64,000 nt of DNA from Flavobacterium undicola (GCF_009909155.2 NZ_JAAAPM020000009.1:62001-126000); one strand, 5' to 3'; numbered from the stretch's first letter, positions 42,239 to 51,908 are shown. Notes: a model not told the origin generated them from the letters alone. Program-made: numbers and translations.

Positions 42239-43153
42239 ATGAAAAAGGAAAAAGAAATATTAAAATGGCTTAACGGTGAACTTTCCAGTAAAGAAATCGA
42301 AGATTTAAAACAATCAAACGATTTTGAAACACTTGAAAAGATAGCCCATTATTCTGCCCACATAGCAACTCCAAAAGTAGATGCTAAAGCAGCTTTGGCT
42401 TCATTAAAAAACAGAAAGCTGACTAAAAAAGAACCTAAGGTGAGAACTTTACATTTTAGAACCATCTTTAGAGTTGCGGCTGTTTTAATAGTAACATTAA
42501 CTTCGGCTTATTTTTTATTTTACAATACAAACCAATCTTTTGAAACCGGAATTGCACAAACAGAAAGCTTTCAACTTCCGGATAATTCAGAAGTATTATT
42601 GAATGCTTCGTCTAAAATCACTTTCAATGAAAAAAATTGGGACAAAAAAAGAGATTTAACACTGGAAGGAGAAGCTTATTTTCAAGTACAAAAAGGAAAA
42701 ACCTTTAGCGTGAAAACCGCTGACGGTGTGGTAAAAGTGTTAGGAACTCATTTTGATGTTAAACAACGCAACAATTATTATGAAGTAAGTTGTTTCGAAG
42801 GATTAGTGAGTGTAACTTACAATGACAAAACCGTAAAATTACCTCCCGGAAAAACCTTTAGAGTAATCAACAAGCAAATTGAAAAAACAGACGATTTTGA
42901 TGCTGAAACTCCGTCCTGGCTACAAAAAGAATCCAGTTTTACCCGTGTTCCTTTAAATCAGGTAATTGCCGAATTAGAGCGTCAATATGATCTAAAAATA
43001 GAAACTCAAGACATTGATACTTCTAAACTTTTTACAGGAAGTTTTACTCATACCAATCAAAAAATAGCCTTAGAAGCCATTACTATTCCGCTACAATTAA
43101 GCTATAAAATAAAAGGTAAAACCGTAATATTTTACAAATATGAAGGTCAATAA
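42239..43153 (+). CDS. FecR-family anti-sigma factor
   Basis: 304 residues. Short cytosolic N-terminus that would hold the sigma (KEILKWLNGELSSKEIEDLK), one membrane helix at about 77-96 (FRVAAVLIVTLTSAYFLFY), and the FecR periplasmic domain (DNSEVLLNASSKITF, LTLEGEAYFQVQKGKTFSV, VLGTHFDVKQRNNYYEVSCF, EGLVSVTYNDKTVKLPPGKT). The C-terminal region (RVPLNQVIAELERQYDLKIE) would contact the STN domain of the receptor. The end overlaps the receptor gene by 14 bp, so they are coupled. Confidence 0.95.
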   Translation: MKKEKEILKWLNGELSSKEIEDLKQSNDFETLEKIAHYSAHIATPKVDAKAALASLKNRKLTKKEPKVRTLHFRTIFRVAAVLIVTLTSAYFLFYNTNQSFETGIAQTESFQLPDNSEVLLNASSKITFNEKNWDKKRDLTLEGEAYFQVQKGKTFSVKTADGVVKVLGTHFDVKQRNNYYEVSCFEGLVSVTYNDKTVKLPPGKTFRVINKQIEKTDDFDAETPSWLQKESSFTRVPLNQVIAELERQYDLKIETQDIDTSKLFTGSFTHTNQKIALEAITIPLQLSYKIKGKTVIFYKYEGQ

Positions 43154-45674
43154 ATGGATTTTTTATATGTTTTTATTTGTTGGGAGTATTTGTTGTGCAC
43201 AAAAAAGCACTAACAAAACTCCTTTAACTACCATAATCAAAAACACTGAAAAACAATACAATATAAAATTTTCTTATGCTGTAGAAGATATCACCAATAT
43301 TGCTATCGATAAACCTTCTCCCACTTTAAATCTTCAGGAAACGATTGATTATTTAAATGCTAAAGTACCGCTTAATTTTAAAGCATTAAACGATCGCTAT
43401 ATTACCATTTCGGTTTTAGACAAAACGGTTTCCATTTGTGGAATTGTCCTAACTGAAGATTCAAAAACAATACTTCCCAGCGCATCCATTCGAATCAAAA
43501 ATAGCTCAGAAGGAAGCATTTCTTCAAACAACGGAAGTTTTAATTTAAAAGATGTCGCAATTGATGCTACAATTATAATTTCTTATTTGGGTTACGAAAC
43601 AAAAGAATTTAACGCCAAGGAGTTCTTTTCGACGGATAAAAACAATTGTAAAAACATCTTTTTAAAATCCACAAAAGAAGAATTAAACCAAGTTTTGATT
43701 AATGTATTCCTGACATCGGGTTTGCAAAAAAACATTGACGGAAGTACCGTTTTAAACACTAAGAAATTTGGAATCCTTCCGGGATTAACTGAACCTGATA
43801 TCCTTCAATCTATTCAAACATTACCGGGTGTTGAAAGTAGCAACGAAAGCATTGCCAATATTAATGTCCGTGGAGGAACAAACGACCAAAACCTAATGCT
43901 TTGGGACAACATCAAAATGTACCATTCAGGACATTTCTTTGGTTTGATTTCGGCTTACAATCCCAATTTGACTAATAAAGTAATTGTCACTAAAAACGGA
44001 ACAAGTGCCGAATACAGCGATGGCGTTTCCAGTACCGTTAACATGAGTGCCAATAACGAAATAAGAAATACCATTTCAGGCGGAGCCGGTATCAATCTTA
44101 TAAGCGGAGATGCTTTTGTCGAAATTCCGCTTGCTAAAAATCTGGAAATAGATCTTTCAGCCCGACATTCAATAACCGATATGCTCAACACGCCTACTTA
44201 TACTAAATATTACAAAAAAAGCTTTCAGGATAGCGAAATCAACGCTAACAATTTGGATAAAAACACTAATTCTGATTTCTCTTTTTACGATTATACGGCT
44301 AAAATCCTCTATGATTTGAACGATAAACATCAATTTAGAGCCAATATCATCGGGATTAATAATGAATTAAATTATTCTGAAAACAACAACAGCGACCAAA
44401 GCCAATCTAAAGCAAGTAGGCTTTCGCAAAAAAACCTGGGCTACGGTGGAAACTGGAAAGCACAATGGAATAATAAATTCAGCAGCCAACTTAGTACATA
44501 TTTTTCTAGATATAATATTGATGCCAGCGATTATCGTGTCACTACAAATCAGCTTTTAACAGAAGCCAACGAAGTTCTTGAAACAGGAACAAAGCTGAAT
44601 TTATATTATGATAGGAATCAAAATATTAAATTTTTAGCGGGTTATCAAATCACCGAAACGGGGATGCTTAATCAAACTAGAGTAAATTCACCTTTCTATT
44701 CAAGCACCAAAAAAGATGTTTTGCTAAACCATGCCCTATTTCTGGAAACGGAATACAACAAAAACAAAACCTATTTGAGATTAGGAATGCGTTTGAACTA
44801 CTTTCAAAAATTCGAAAAATTGTTATTCGAACCAAGAATTAATTTCAGACAAAAATTTTCTGACCAACTGGCATTAAAACTAGAAGGAGAATTTAAAAAC
44901 CAAACCACAACACAAATCATCGATTTTGAAGATGATTTTCTTGGCGTAGAGAAAAGACGTTGGCAATTAGTCAACAACAAAGACATTCCAATTGCAAAGA
45001 GCAAACAGGCTTCGTTAGGGCTTGAATTCAATCAAAACGACTGGAATATTGAACTTACGGGGTTTTATAAAATGGTTGACGGAATTACGGCTTCAAACCA
45101 AGGGTTTTACAATAATTTTCAATACAAAAAAGCTCATGGAAGTTATACCGATAATGGGGTTGAATTTTTGATCAATAAAACAACTAAAAAATATAGCACT
45201 TGGTTGAGTTATACATTTAGCACCAACAACTATGATTTTGAAAGTTTTATTCCTGCTACATTCCCTAACAATGTCGATATTCGTCATTCGTTTACGCTAG
45301 GATTCAATTACAATATTCTGGATAATTTAAAAATCTCGATTGGAGGAATTTGGCACAACGGATTACCTTATACCAAACCAGTTGAAGGAGATGAAACAGT
45401 TCAAAACGGAAACAATACTTTTGTCAATTATGATGCTCCCAATGGCCAAAATTTAGACAATTTCCTTCGTTTAGATACATCTGTAAGCTACACTTTTAAT
45501 TTTACCCAAAAATTAAAAGCAAGCCTACGTGCCGGAATTATCAATTTAACCAACGAAAAAAACTATATCAATAGGTATTACAAAGTGGATCCAAATAATA
45601 CCGAAAAAGCAATCGAAGTAAACAATCAATCTTTAGGCTTTACACCAAATGTAAGTTTTAGAGTTAATTTTTAA
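43140..45674 (+). CDS. TonB-dependent receptor with STN signalling domain
   Basis: 844 residues. Signal peptide MKVNKWIFYMFLFVGSICCAQ. STN (secretin/TonB N-terminal) domain about 30-95 (EKQYNIKFSYAVEDI, TLNLQETIDYLNAKVPLNF, YITISVL). A carboxypeptidase-D regulatory-like domain follows at about 98-170 (SASIRIKNSSEGSISSNNGS, IISYLGYETKEF). The plug contains LPGVESSNESIANINVRGG and DNIKMYHSGHFFGLISAYNP. The barrel ends in FRVNF with a terminal aromatic. The STN domain indicates signal transfer to FecR and the sigma factor on ligand binding. Ligand unknown; the plug is not of SusC type. Confidence 0.95.
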   Translation: MKVNKWIFYMFLFVGSICCAQKSTNKTPLTTIIKNTEKQYNIKFSYAVEDITNIAIDKPSPTLNLQETIDYLNAKVPLNFKALNDRYITISVLDKTVSICGIVLTEDSKTILPSASIRIKNSSEGSISSNNGSFNLKDVAIDATIIISYLGYETKEFNAKEFFSTDKNNCKNIFLKSTKEELNQVLINVFLTSGLQKNIDGSTVLNTKKFGILPGLTEPDILQSIQTLPGVESSNESIANINVRGGTNDQNLMLWDNIKMYHSGHFFGLISAYNPNLTNKVIVTKNGTSAEYSDGVSSTVNMSANNEIRNTISGGAGINLISGDAFVEIPLAKNLEIDLSARHSITDMLNTPTYTKYYKKSFQDSEINANNLDKNTNSDFSFYDYTAKILYDLNDKHQFRANIIGINNELNYSENNNSDQSQSKASRLSQKNLGYGGNWKAQWNNKFSSQLSTYFSRYNIDASDYRVTTNQLLTEANEVLETGTKLNLYYDRNQNIKFLAGYQITETGMLNQTRVNSPFYSSTKKDVLLNHALFLETEYNKNKTYLRLGMRLNYFQKFEKLLFEPRINFRQKFSDQLALKLEGEFKNQTTTQIIDFEDDFLGVEKRRWQLVNNKDIPIAKSKQASLGLEFNQNDWNIELTGFYKMVDGITASNQGFYNNFQYKKAHGSYTDNGVEFLINKTTKKYSTWLSYTFSTNNYDFESFIPATFPNNVDIRHSFTLGFNYNILDNLKISIGGIWHNGLPYTKPVEGDETVQNGNNTFVNYDAPNGQNLDNFLRLDTSVSYTFNFTQKLKASLRAGIINLTNEKNYINRYYKVDPNNTEKAIEVNNQSLGFTPNVSFRVNF

Positions 45675-45770
45675 TTAGTATTTCAGAAACTTTTTACAAA
45701 AAATTAAGCTACATTTGAGAAAAGGATCATTTTCCTAAAATCAACTATTAACCAACTTAATTTTTTCATT

Positions 45771-45935
45771 ATGGGCTTCTTTACTTTTTTTCCATTTTTA
45801 ATATTACTTATTTACATCGGTATAATTACTGGAATTCTTTATGTCATCTACAAATGGGTAAATAAATTTCTGATTTTAAAACAAGAGCACAATGACTTGC
45901 TAAAAGAAATCATCAAGAAAATGGACAATAAATAA
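45771..45935 (+). CDS. Small single-pass membrane protein (54 residues)
   Basis: ATG 45771 to TAA 45933-45935. The first ~27 residues form a hydrophobic helix (MGFFTFFPFLILLIYIGIIT), followed by a charged tail (KQEHNDLLKEIIKKMDNK). Support: credible start, complete frame, a TACATTTG -7-like element at 45710-45717 and a strong terminator 6 bp after the stop. No function known. Confidence 0.7.
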   Translation: MGFFTFFPFLILLIYIGIITGILYVIYKWVNKFLILKQEHNDLLKEIIKKMDNK

Positions 45936-45940
45936 AAAAC

Positions 45941-45976
45941 AAAAGCCCTTTCAAAATCAAATTTGAAAGGGCTTTT
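45941..45976. terminator. Bidirectional hairpin terminator
   Basis: A 15-bp stem AAAAGCCCTTTCAAA / TTTGAAAGGGCTTTT has a 6-base loop, between the small membrane protein and the convergent phosphoglucosamine mutase gene. Confidence 0.92.
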
Positions 45977-45995
45977 TAAATTATGTAAACAGTAA

Positions 45996-47402
45996 TTAAA
46001 TACCTACTACAGCTTTAATTTCATCAATGATTCGCAATGCTAAAGCATCTGCTTGCGATTGCATAGGTGCTTCTGTATAAATACGAATAATCGGCTCTGT
46101 ATTTGATTTTCTTAAATGAACCCATTCCTTAGCAAAATCTATTTTAACACCATCAATAGTGGATAGTGAGCCTGTCGAACTATCGTTTTTGTATTTCTCA
46201 GTCATTGCAACTAGAATGGCATCTACATCAATTTGTGGAGTCAGTTCAATCTTGTTTTTGCTCATGTAATATTCAGGATAGGATGCACGCAAAGCAGCAA
46301 CACTCATTTTCTTGTTTGCCAAATGCGTCAGGAACAAAGCCACTCCTACCAAACTATCACGACCATAATGTGACTCAGGATAAATGATTCCACCATTTCC
46401 TTCACCACCAATGACTGCATTGTTTTTCTTCATCAATTCCACTACATTCACCTCTCCTACCGCACTGGCTTCATAGCTTCCGTTGTGTGCATTAGTCACA
46501 TCTCGCAAAGCACGCGAAGAAGACATATTAGAAACTGTATTTCCAGGAGTTTTGCTCAATACATAATCGGCAACAGCTACCAAAGTATATTCTTCACCAA
46601 ACATTTCTCCGTCATCACTAATAAATGCCAAACGATCCACATCAGGATCAACAACAATTCCAAGATGCGCTTTTTCTTCCACTACTAATTCGCAGATATC
46701 CTTTAGATGTTCTTTTAAAGGTTCCGGATTATGAGGGAAATGTCCGTTAGGTTCGCAGTATAATTTTACTACTTCAACACCCATTAATTCTAACAATTTC
46801 GGAATAATAATTCCTCCAGATGAATTCACCCCGTCAACAACTACTTTAAATTTAGCTGCTTTCACTGCATCAACATCAACCAATTCCAAGTTTAACACTT
46901 CATCGATATGAATATCCATATAAGCATCATTTTCAATGATTTCACCCAAGCTATCCACATCCGAAAAATCAAATGCTTCCGCTTCGGCAATTTGAAGAAT
47001 TTTTTCGCCTTCAATACCATTCAAAAATTCTCCTTTTTCATTCAGCAATTTCAAGGCATTCCATTGTTTTGGATTGTGAGAAGCAGTCAAAATAATTCCA
47101 CCATCAGCACTTTCTAAAGGAACAGCAATTTCAACCGTCGGCGTTGTAGAAAGTCCTAAATCAATCACATCAATTCCTAAACCAATTAAAGTATTCACCA
47201 CTAAGTTGTGAATCATAGGTCCTGAAATTCTGGCATCACGTCCTACAACAACCTTTAAATTCTTATTATCCTTGCCATTGGTATTTTTTAACCAAGTTCC
47301 ATAAGCCGAAGCAAATTTTACTGCATCAACCGGAGTCAGGTTATCCCCTACTTTTCCGCCAATGGTTCCTCGAATTCCTGATATAGATTTTATTAATGTC
47401 AT
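45996..47402 (-). CDS. glmM: Phosphoglucosamine mutase-like phosphohexomutase
   Basis: 468 residues, all four α-D-phosphohexomutase domains. It starts SISGIRGTIGGK. Catalytic serine S108 in ILTASHNPKQW. Metal-binding loop DPDVDR (IVVDPDVDRLAF). Sugar-binding loop GEGNGGIIYP. Phosphate-binding loop RKSNTEPIIRIYTEA near the end. GEGNGG is the sugar loop seen in many Bacteroidota members annotated as GlmM; phosphomannomutase activity cannot be fully ruled out. It makes glucosamine-1-phosphate for cell-wall and LPS precursors, in the cytosol. Single gene. Confidence 0.88.
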   Translation of the reverse strand: MTLIKSISGIRGTIGGKVGDNLTPVDAVKFASAYGTWLKNTNGKDNKNLKVVVGRDARISGPMIHNLVVNTLIGLGIDVIDLGLSTTPTVEIAVPLESADGGIILTASHNPKQWNALKLLNEKGEFLNGIEGEKILQIAEAEAFDFSDVDSLGEIIENDAYMDIHIDEVLNLELVDVDAVKAAKFKVVVDGVNSSGGIIIPKLLELMGVEVVKLYCEPNGHFPHNPEPLKEHLKDICELVVEEKAHLGIVVDPDVDRLAFISDDGEMFGEEYTLVAVADYVLSKTPGNTVSNMSSSRALRDVTNAHNGSYEASAVGEVNVVELMKKNNAVIGGEGNGGIIYPESHYGRDSLVGVALFLTHLANKKMSVAALRASYPEYYMSKNKIELTPQIDVDAILVAMTEKYKNDSSTGSLSTIDGVKIDFAKEWVHLRKSNTEPIIRIYTEAPMQSQADALALRIIDEIKAVVGI

Positions 47403-47468
47403 TCTTGTTTTTTTAAAATTTTTGGTGATTTAATATAAACTTGGTCACAAATATAAAAAAGTTGTTGA

Positions 47469-47619
47469 GTTACTAAGGTGCTGAGACGCTAAGATTTTAA
47501 AATAATATTTAAGTCTTAAGTTTATTTAAAGCTAAATTACACATCAAAATGATTAAAAAAAGTTTTAATACATTTACTAAAATAAAATCAGCACCTTAGC
47601 TTCTAAGAACCTTAGTAAC
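47469..47619. mobile_element. Inverted-repeat element (GTTACTAAGG ends)
   Basis: GTTACTAAGG (47469-47478) and CCTTAGTAAC (47610-47619) bound about 151 bp of A/T-rich DNA with inner GTGCTGAGACGCTAAG and CAGCACCTTAGCTTCTAAG. This is the CTAAGG/CGCTAAG type of dispersed repeat of flavobacterial intergenic DNA. Its right end is 9 bp before the ATG of the next gene. Confidence 0.6.
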
Positions 47620-47627
47620 TTTAAAAG

Positions 47628-48212
47628 ATGAATTTTCTAGCACATATCTATCTTTCGGGAGACAATGATTTTATCAAAATTGGCAATTTTATGGCCGATG
47701 GTATCCGTGGAAAACAATTTGAAAATTTCTCTGAGGAAATCCAAAAAGGAATTTTGCTGCACAGAGCAATTGATACTTTTACTGATGCACATCCTATTTT
47801 CAGAGAAAGCACCAAGCGTTTGCACGAACGCTACCATCACTATGCTGGCGTAATTGTAGATATTTTTTACGATCATTTCTTGGCAAAAAACTGGGCTAAT
47901 TATTCGAATGAAAATCTGGAAGAATATGTTAATCGGTTCTACCAATCTATGCACATACACCATGATTTACTTAGCGAAAGAGCCAAAAGAATACTGCCGT
48001 ATATGGAAAAACAAAATTGGCTTTCAAGTTATCAAAGCATTGAAGGAATTCATCAAATTTTAACTCAAATGGATCGACGAACCAACAATAGTTCCAATAT
48101 GCGTTTCGCATCAGAAGAGCTTCAAATGTATTATGATGAATTTGAACAAGAATTCAGTCTTTTTTTCGAAGAGATAAAAACCTATTGTGCATCCAAAATA
48201 AATACGCTTTAA
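47628..48212 (+). CDS. Acyl carrier protein phosphodiesterase-like (DUF479) protein
   Basis: 194 residues, HD-like helical fold: MNFLAHIYLSGDNDFIKIGN, FMADGIRGKQ, ILLHRAIDTFTDAHPIF, GVIVDIFYDHFLAKNW. These blocks and the length match the AcpH/DUF479 family, which in E. coli removes the phosphopantetheine group from acyl carrier protein. It is followed at one base by the AlkD-like gene, so one transcript. Confidence 0.9.
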   Translation: MNFLAHIYLSGDNDFIKIGNFMADGIRGKQFENFSEEIQKGILLHRAIDTFTDAHPIFRESTKRLHERYHHYAGVIVDIFYDHFLAKNWANYSNENLEEYVNRFYQSMHIHHDLLSERAKRILPYMEKQNWLSSYQSIEGIHQILTQMDRRTNNSSNMRFASEELQMYYDEFEQEFSLFFEEIKTYCASKINTL

Positions 48213-48213
48213 A

Positions 48214-48888
48214 ATGGTATTTGTAACCCAATTAGAAAATGATTTTCAGGAAAACTCCAATGCCGAAAACGCATTGCCAATGGCAAAATACATGAAAAAC
48301 AAGTTTCCTTTTTATGGCATTAAAACCACCGAAAGAAGACTGCTTTTTAAAACCATTTGGAAACAAAACCAACAAGAAGTTGCTGAAAAAACCAGAGCAA
48401 TTGCTTCAGCTCTCTACGCAAAAGAGCAAAGAGAATTGCATTATTGTGCCATTGAAATTCTAATAAAAGAACTCAAAGGAAATTACAAAAAAGACGATAT
48501 TGAATTTATCGAAAAGCTGATTATAACAAATTCCTGGTGGGACAGCGTGGATACTATTTCGAAATATATTTTAGGTCAGTACCTTCTAGAATTTACGGAA
48601 ACTATTGAAAACACCATCGAGAAATTTTCAAATTCTAATAATATGTGGCTCAACCGAAGCGCTATTTTATTCCAATTGGGTTATAAAAAAGAAACCGATT
48701 TCGAATTACTGAAAGCCATTTGCACTCAACATCAATCGTCTACAGAATTTTTTATCCAAAAAGCCATTGGATGGGCTTTGCGTGAATATGCAAAAACAGA
48801 TTCTGAGGCCGTGAAAAATTTTGTTTTAGTTAATAACTTAAAGCCTTTAAGCCGAAAAGAAGCCCTCAAAAATTTATCCGATGCTTGA
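48214..48888 (+). CDS. AlkD-like DNA alkylation repair protein
   Basis: 224 residues, helical HEAT-like repeats. Blocks typical of the AlkC/AlkD family: NKFPFYGIKTTERR, NSWWDSVDTISKYILG with the Trp and Asp that contact the lesion, MWLNRSAILFQLGYK, and FIQKAIGWALREYAKTD with the third Trp. It excises alkylated bases such as 3-methyladenine or 7-methylguanine by a non-flipping mechanism. Coupled to the upstream gene by a one-base gap. Confidence 0.9.
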   Translation: MVFVTQLENDFQENSNAENALPMAKYMKNKFPFYGIKTTERRLLFKTIWKQNQQEVAEKTRAIASALYAKEQRELHYCAIEILIKELKGNYKKDDIEFIEKLIITNSWWDSVDTISKYILGQYLLEFTETIENTIEKFSNSNNMWLNRSAILFQLGYKKETDFELLKAICTQHQSSTEFFIQKAIGWALREYAKTDSEAVKNFVLVNNLKPLSRKEALKNLSDA

Positions 48889-48923
48889 AATAATAGTAAT
48901 TTAGCACTTTCAAAAAAGACAAA

Positions 48924-50708
48924 ATGTTCAAAAAATATATTTCTAAATTAGACACTATTATAGTATGGTCACAATCCATTTTGACCGGAAAACAGTTTAT
49001 TTTTCTGTCCAGTGTTTTAGTAGGTATTAGTGCAGCATTTGCCGTAATTGTTTTAAAATCATTTGCTCACTGGGTTTTTTCTTTTGCTACTTATATTAAT
49101 GGTATTCTAAAATTGAGTTTTATCAATAGTATTCTGCCTATTGCAGGACTTTTGTTAACCGTATTTGTCATCAAAAAAGTATTGGGAGGAACGATCGAAA
49201 AAGGAACTTCTCAAATTTTGTATGCCGTTGCCAAAAAGGCCAGCATCATTCCCGAAAAACAAATGTATGCCCATATCATCACCAGTTCCTTAACTGTTGG
49301 TTTGGGTGGTTCTGCGGGTTTAGAAAGCCCAATTGTGGTTACTGGAGCAGCCTTTGGTTCTAATTATGCTCAAAAATACAAGTTAAGTTATAAAGACCGA
49401 ACACTTCTTATAGGCTGTGGCGTTTCTGCCGGAATTGGAGCTGCCTTTAACGCCCCTATTGCCGGAGTTTTGTTTGCCATTGAATTTTTACTGGTCGATG
49501 TAAGTATATCTGCTTTCACCCCAATTATGATTTCTGCTGCCACAGGCGCTATTGTATCAGCGATTACCTTAGACGAAACTGTTTTATTGAATTTCAAACA
49601 GCAACAGCTTTTTAATTATCACAATATCCCTTTTTATGTCCTGCTTGGTGTGCTAACCGGTTTTATTTCTATTTATTACACCCGAAATTTTCAAAGAACT
49701 GAACACTTTTTTCACCGGCTAAAATTAACGCCATATAAAAAAGCAATGTTTGGTGCTGCTCTGCTAGCAGTATTAATTTTTATTTTTCCAAAACTTTTTG
49801 GAGAAGGATATGAAAGTATCAAAATCTTAGCTGAAAATCATCCTGAAGAAATGCTTGAAAACACGCTGTTTGAAAGCTTTAAAAGCAACCGTTGGGTTTT
49901 ACTTGCTTTTGTAGCAGCCACAATGATGATGAAAGTTTTTGCAACCTCCATAACTTTGGGCTCCGGAGGAAATGGAGGAAATTTTGCTCCTTCCCTTTTT
50001 GTAGGCTCTTATGTTGGTTTTGTATTTTCAAAATTCATCAATTTAATAGGATTATCACATTTGCCTGTAAGTAATTTTACCATGGTAGGTATGGCCGGAA
50101 TCTTGAGTGGATTATTTCATGCACCACTTACCGCTATTTTCCTTATCGCCGAAATTACAGGTGGTTACAGCCTGATGGTTCCGCTGATGATTGTCGCTTC
50201 GATAAGTTTTGCAATTTCAAAACGTTTTGAAAAACATTCTATGGATGTGAAAAATCTGGCCGAAAAAGGACATGTTTTCACTAACAATAAAGACACTAAT
50301 GTACTTTCGACCTTAAATACCAATTCCATTATTCATACCGATTTTTTAACCCTTTCACCTAACGAAAATCTTGAAAAATTAGTGGATTTGATTTCGCATT
50401 CCAATCAATCTGTTTTTGCTGTGGTTGACAAAGAACAGCATTTATTAGGTGTAGTCCATTTTAATGATATACGTGAAATCATTTTTAATAAATATCGTGT
50501 AAAATATACTTTGGTTAAAGATATCATGACACCACCAGCCGATATTATTTATCCATTTCATAGCATGGAAGTGGTTATGGATAAATTTGAAAAAACAAAA
50601 CGAACTTTTTTACCCGTCATCAAAGACGAGAAGTACTTTGGTTTTATCTCAAAATCTGAAGCACTAGAAGCCTATCGGGCTAAATTAAAATCGATGACTA
50701 TCGAATAA
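48924..50708 (+). CDS. ClC-family chloride channel/transporter with CBS pair
   Basis: 594 residues. About ten membrane helices (residues 20-440). Selectivity motifs: GSAGLESP with the gating Glu in the place of GxEGP, CGVSAGIGAAFNAPIAGVLF, and GSGGNGGNFAPSLFVG. A cytosolic CBS pair lies at about 460-590 (LISHSNQSVFAVVDKEQHLL, IMTPPADIIYP, KYFGFISKSEALEAY). It moves chloride, as a channel or in exchange for protons; the Glu suggests gating is retained. Followed by a terminator. Confidence 0.93.
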   Translation: MFKKYISKLDTIIVWSQSILTGKQFIFLSSVLVGISAAFAVIVLKSFAHWVFSFATYINGILKLSFINSILPIAGLLLTVFVIKKVLGGTIEKGTSQILYAVAKKASIIPEKQMYAHIITSSLTVGLGGSAGLESPIVVTGAAFGSNYAQKYKLSYKDRTLLIGCGVSAGIGAAFNAPIAGVLFAIEFLLVDVSISAFTPIMISAATGAIVSAITLDETVLLNFKQQQLFNYHNIPFYVLLGVLTGFISIYYTRNFQRTEHFFHRLKLTPYKKAMFGAALLAVLIFIFPKLFGEGYESIKILAENHPEEMLENTLFESFKSNRWVLLAFVAATMMMKVFATSITLGSGGNGGNFAPSLFVGSYVGFVFSKFINLIGLSHLPVSNFTMVGMAGILSGLFHAPLTAIFLIAEITGGYSLMVPLMIVASISFAISKRFEKHSMDVKNLAEKGHVFTNNKDTNVLSTLNTNSIIHTDFLTLSPNENLEKLVDLISHSNQSVFAVVDKEQHLLGVVHFNDIREIIFNKYRVKYTLVKDIMTPPADIIYPFHSMEVVMDKFEKTKRTFLPVIKDEKYFGFISKSEALEAYRAKLKSMTIE

Positions 50709-50723
50709 ATTTAAGCTCATTAT

Positions 50724-50767
50724 AATAAAGAGAAAGTGCCAACCTAAGTTAGCGTTTTCGCTTTATT
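50724..50767 (+). terminator. Hairpin terminator after the ClC gene
   Basis: Outer arms AATAAAG (50724-50730) and CTTTATT (50761-50767) with an inner CTAAGTTAGC stretch form an imperfect hairpin, followed by ATTTAT. Confidence 0.6.
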
Positions 50768-50802
50768 ATTTATATTACAAAACTTCTGAAGTTTATAAGT
50801 AA

Positions 50803-50835
50803 TTGTGTTTTATATCAAAAAAAATATTAGATTTG
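50803..50835 (+). promoter_or_regulatory. Promoter TTG-N22-TAGATTTG of the TPR gene
   Basis: TTG 50803-50805 and TAGATTTG 50828-50835 with a 22-bp spacer fit the Bacteroidota consensus, 18 bp before ATG 50854. This makes a TTG start at 50803 untenable. Confidence 0.6.
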
Positions 50836-50853
50836 AGTTTAAATATTTTTAAC

Positions 50854-51816
50854 ATGAAAAAACACATACTTACCTGCTTATTCATTTTCTTTTATTCTTT
50901 TATTTATTCCCAAAATAAAAACACAACTTTTGACAGTAATCAATTTTTAAAGGAATTATCAGATCAAGCCTGTCTTTGTATTGATTCTATTCCAACAAAA
51001 AATCTTAGAACGAAAATTATAGCTTCTAAGATCAATAGATGTATCGATAATGTGGTTGGTGCATATCAAATTGGTTTAAATCTTAAAAACATAAACCTTT
51101 CTGATAATGATAAAAATAAGCAGATAAACATCAACCTCAATACCGATAAAAATTCAACCGAATATAAAAAAAACTATATAATCATTGAAGAATATTTAAT
51201 GGCTAATTGCTATGCTTTAAAAGAAACAATCGCAGCTAATGATGTTATAAGAGAAAAATCGGTTTCTAAAAATGAGGAAGCAATGAAAGCTTATCACCTT
51301 GGAATTGCTGCTGCAAGAAAAGAAAATAACAAAGAAGCAATTGACTATTACAAAAAAGCAGTCGCTATAGACCCCGAATTTGCATTTGCTTATGACAACA
51401 TGGGACTATGCTATCGTAAATTAGAAGATTTTGACAATGCAATTATTGCCTACCAAAAATCATTAGAAATTGATCCTAATGGTACAATGCCTCTCCAAAA
51501 TATTGCAGTTGTTTACCAATATAAAAAAGAGTTTAACAAAGCTATTGAAACCTATAAAAAATTATCAGAATTAGATTCAAAAGATCCTGAAATATATTAT
51601 GGAATAGGTAACGTATATGCTTTTAACCTTAATGATCTTGAGAATGGATTGGATAATTTATGCAAAGCTTACAAAATATATTCTGATATGAAATCGCCTT
51701 ATAGAACTGATGCACAAACTTTAATCCAAAGAATTTATGTTAACTTAAAAAAAGAAGGTAAAGAAGATAAATTTTTCGAAATTTTAAAAAACAACAACAT
51801 CAACATTAATAAATAA
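50854..51816 (+). CDS. Exported tetratricopeptide-repeat protein
   Basis: 320 residues from ATG 50854 (MKKHILTCLFIFFYSFIYSQ, a signal peptide). The ~130-residue N-terminal region has paired cysteines (ACLCIDSI). The C-terminal half has at least three TPRs: AMKAYHLGIAAARKENNKEA with IDYYKKAVAIDPEF, AFAYDNMGLCYRKLEDFDNA with IIAYQKSLEIDPNG, and IAVVYQYKKEFNKAIETYKK. Probably a periplasmic protein-binding scaffold. Partner unknown. Confidence 0.85.
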   Translation: MKKHILTCLFIFFYSFIYSQNKNTTFDSNQFLKELSDQACLCIDSIPTKNLRTKIIASKINRCIDNVVGAYQIGLNLKNINLSDNDKNKQININLNTDKNSTEYKKNYIIIEEYLMANCYALKETIAANDVIREKSVSKNEEAMKAYHLGIAAARKENNKEAIDYYKKAVAIDPEFAFAYDNMGLCYRKLEDFDNAIIAYQKSLEIDPNGTMPLQNIAVVYQYKKEFNKAIETYKKLSELDSKDPEIYYGIGNVYAFNLNDLENGLDNLCKAYKIYSDMKSPYRTDAQTLIQRIYVNLKKEGKEDKFFEILKNNNININK

Positions 51817-51873
51817 CTATTAAAATTAAAACCCTCAATTAAAGTCCTTGATTTAACAAAAACTTCTAAACTG

Positions 51874-51908
51874 TTGTATCGAAAGAACAAACCAAAATGG
51901 TAACTTTG
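51874..51908 (+). promoter_or_regulatory. Candidate promoter TTG-N24-TAACTTTG of uvrA
   Basis: TAACTTTG (51901-51908) fits the -7 consensus, 16 bp before the uvrA ATG. TTG 51874-51876 is one or two bases further than ideal. Confidence 0.45.

Noticed and set aside
50803..50853. TTG start for the TPR gene
   Set aside because: That TTG is better explained as the -33 promoter element; ATG 50854 begins a signal peptide.
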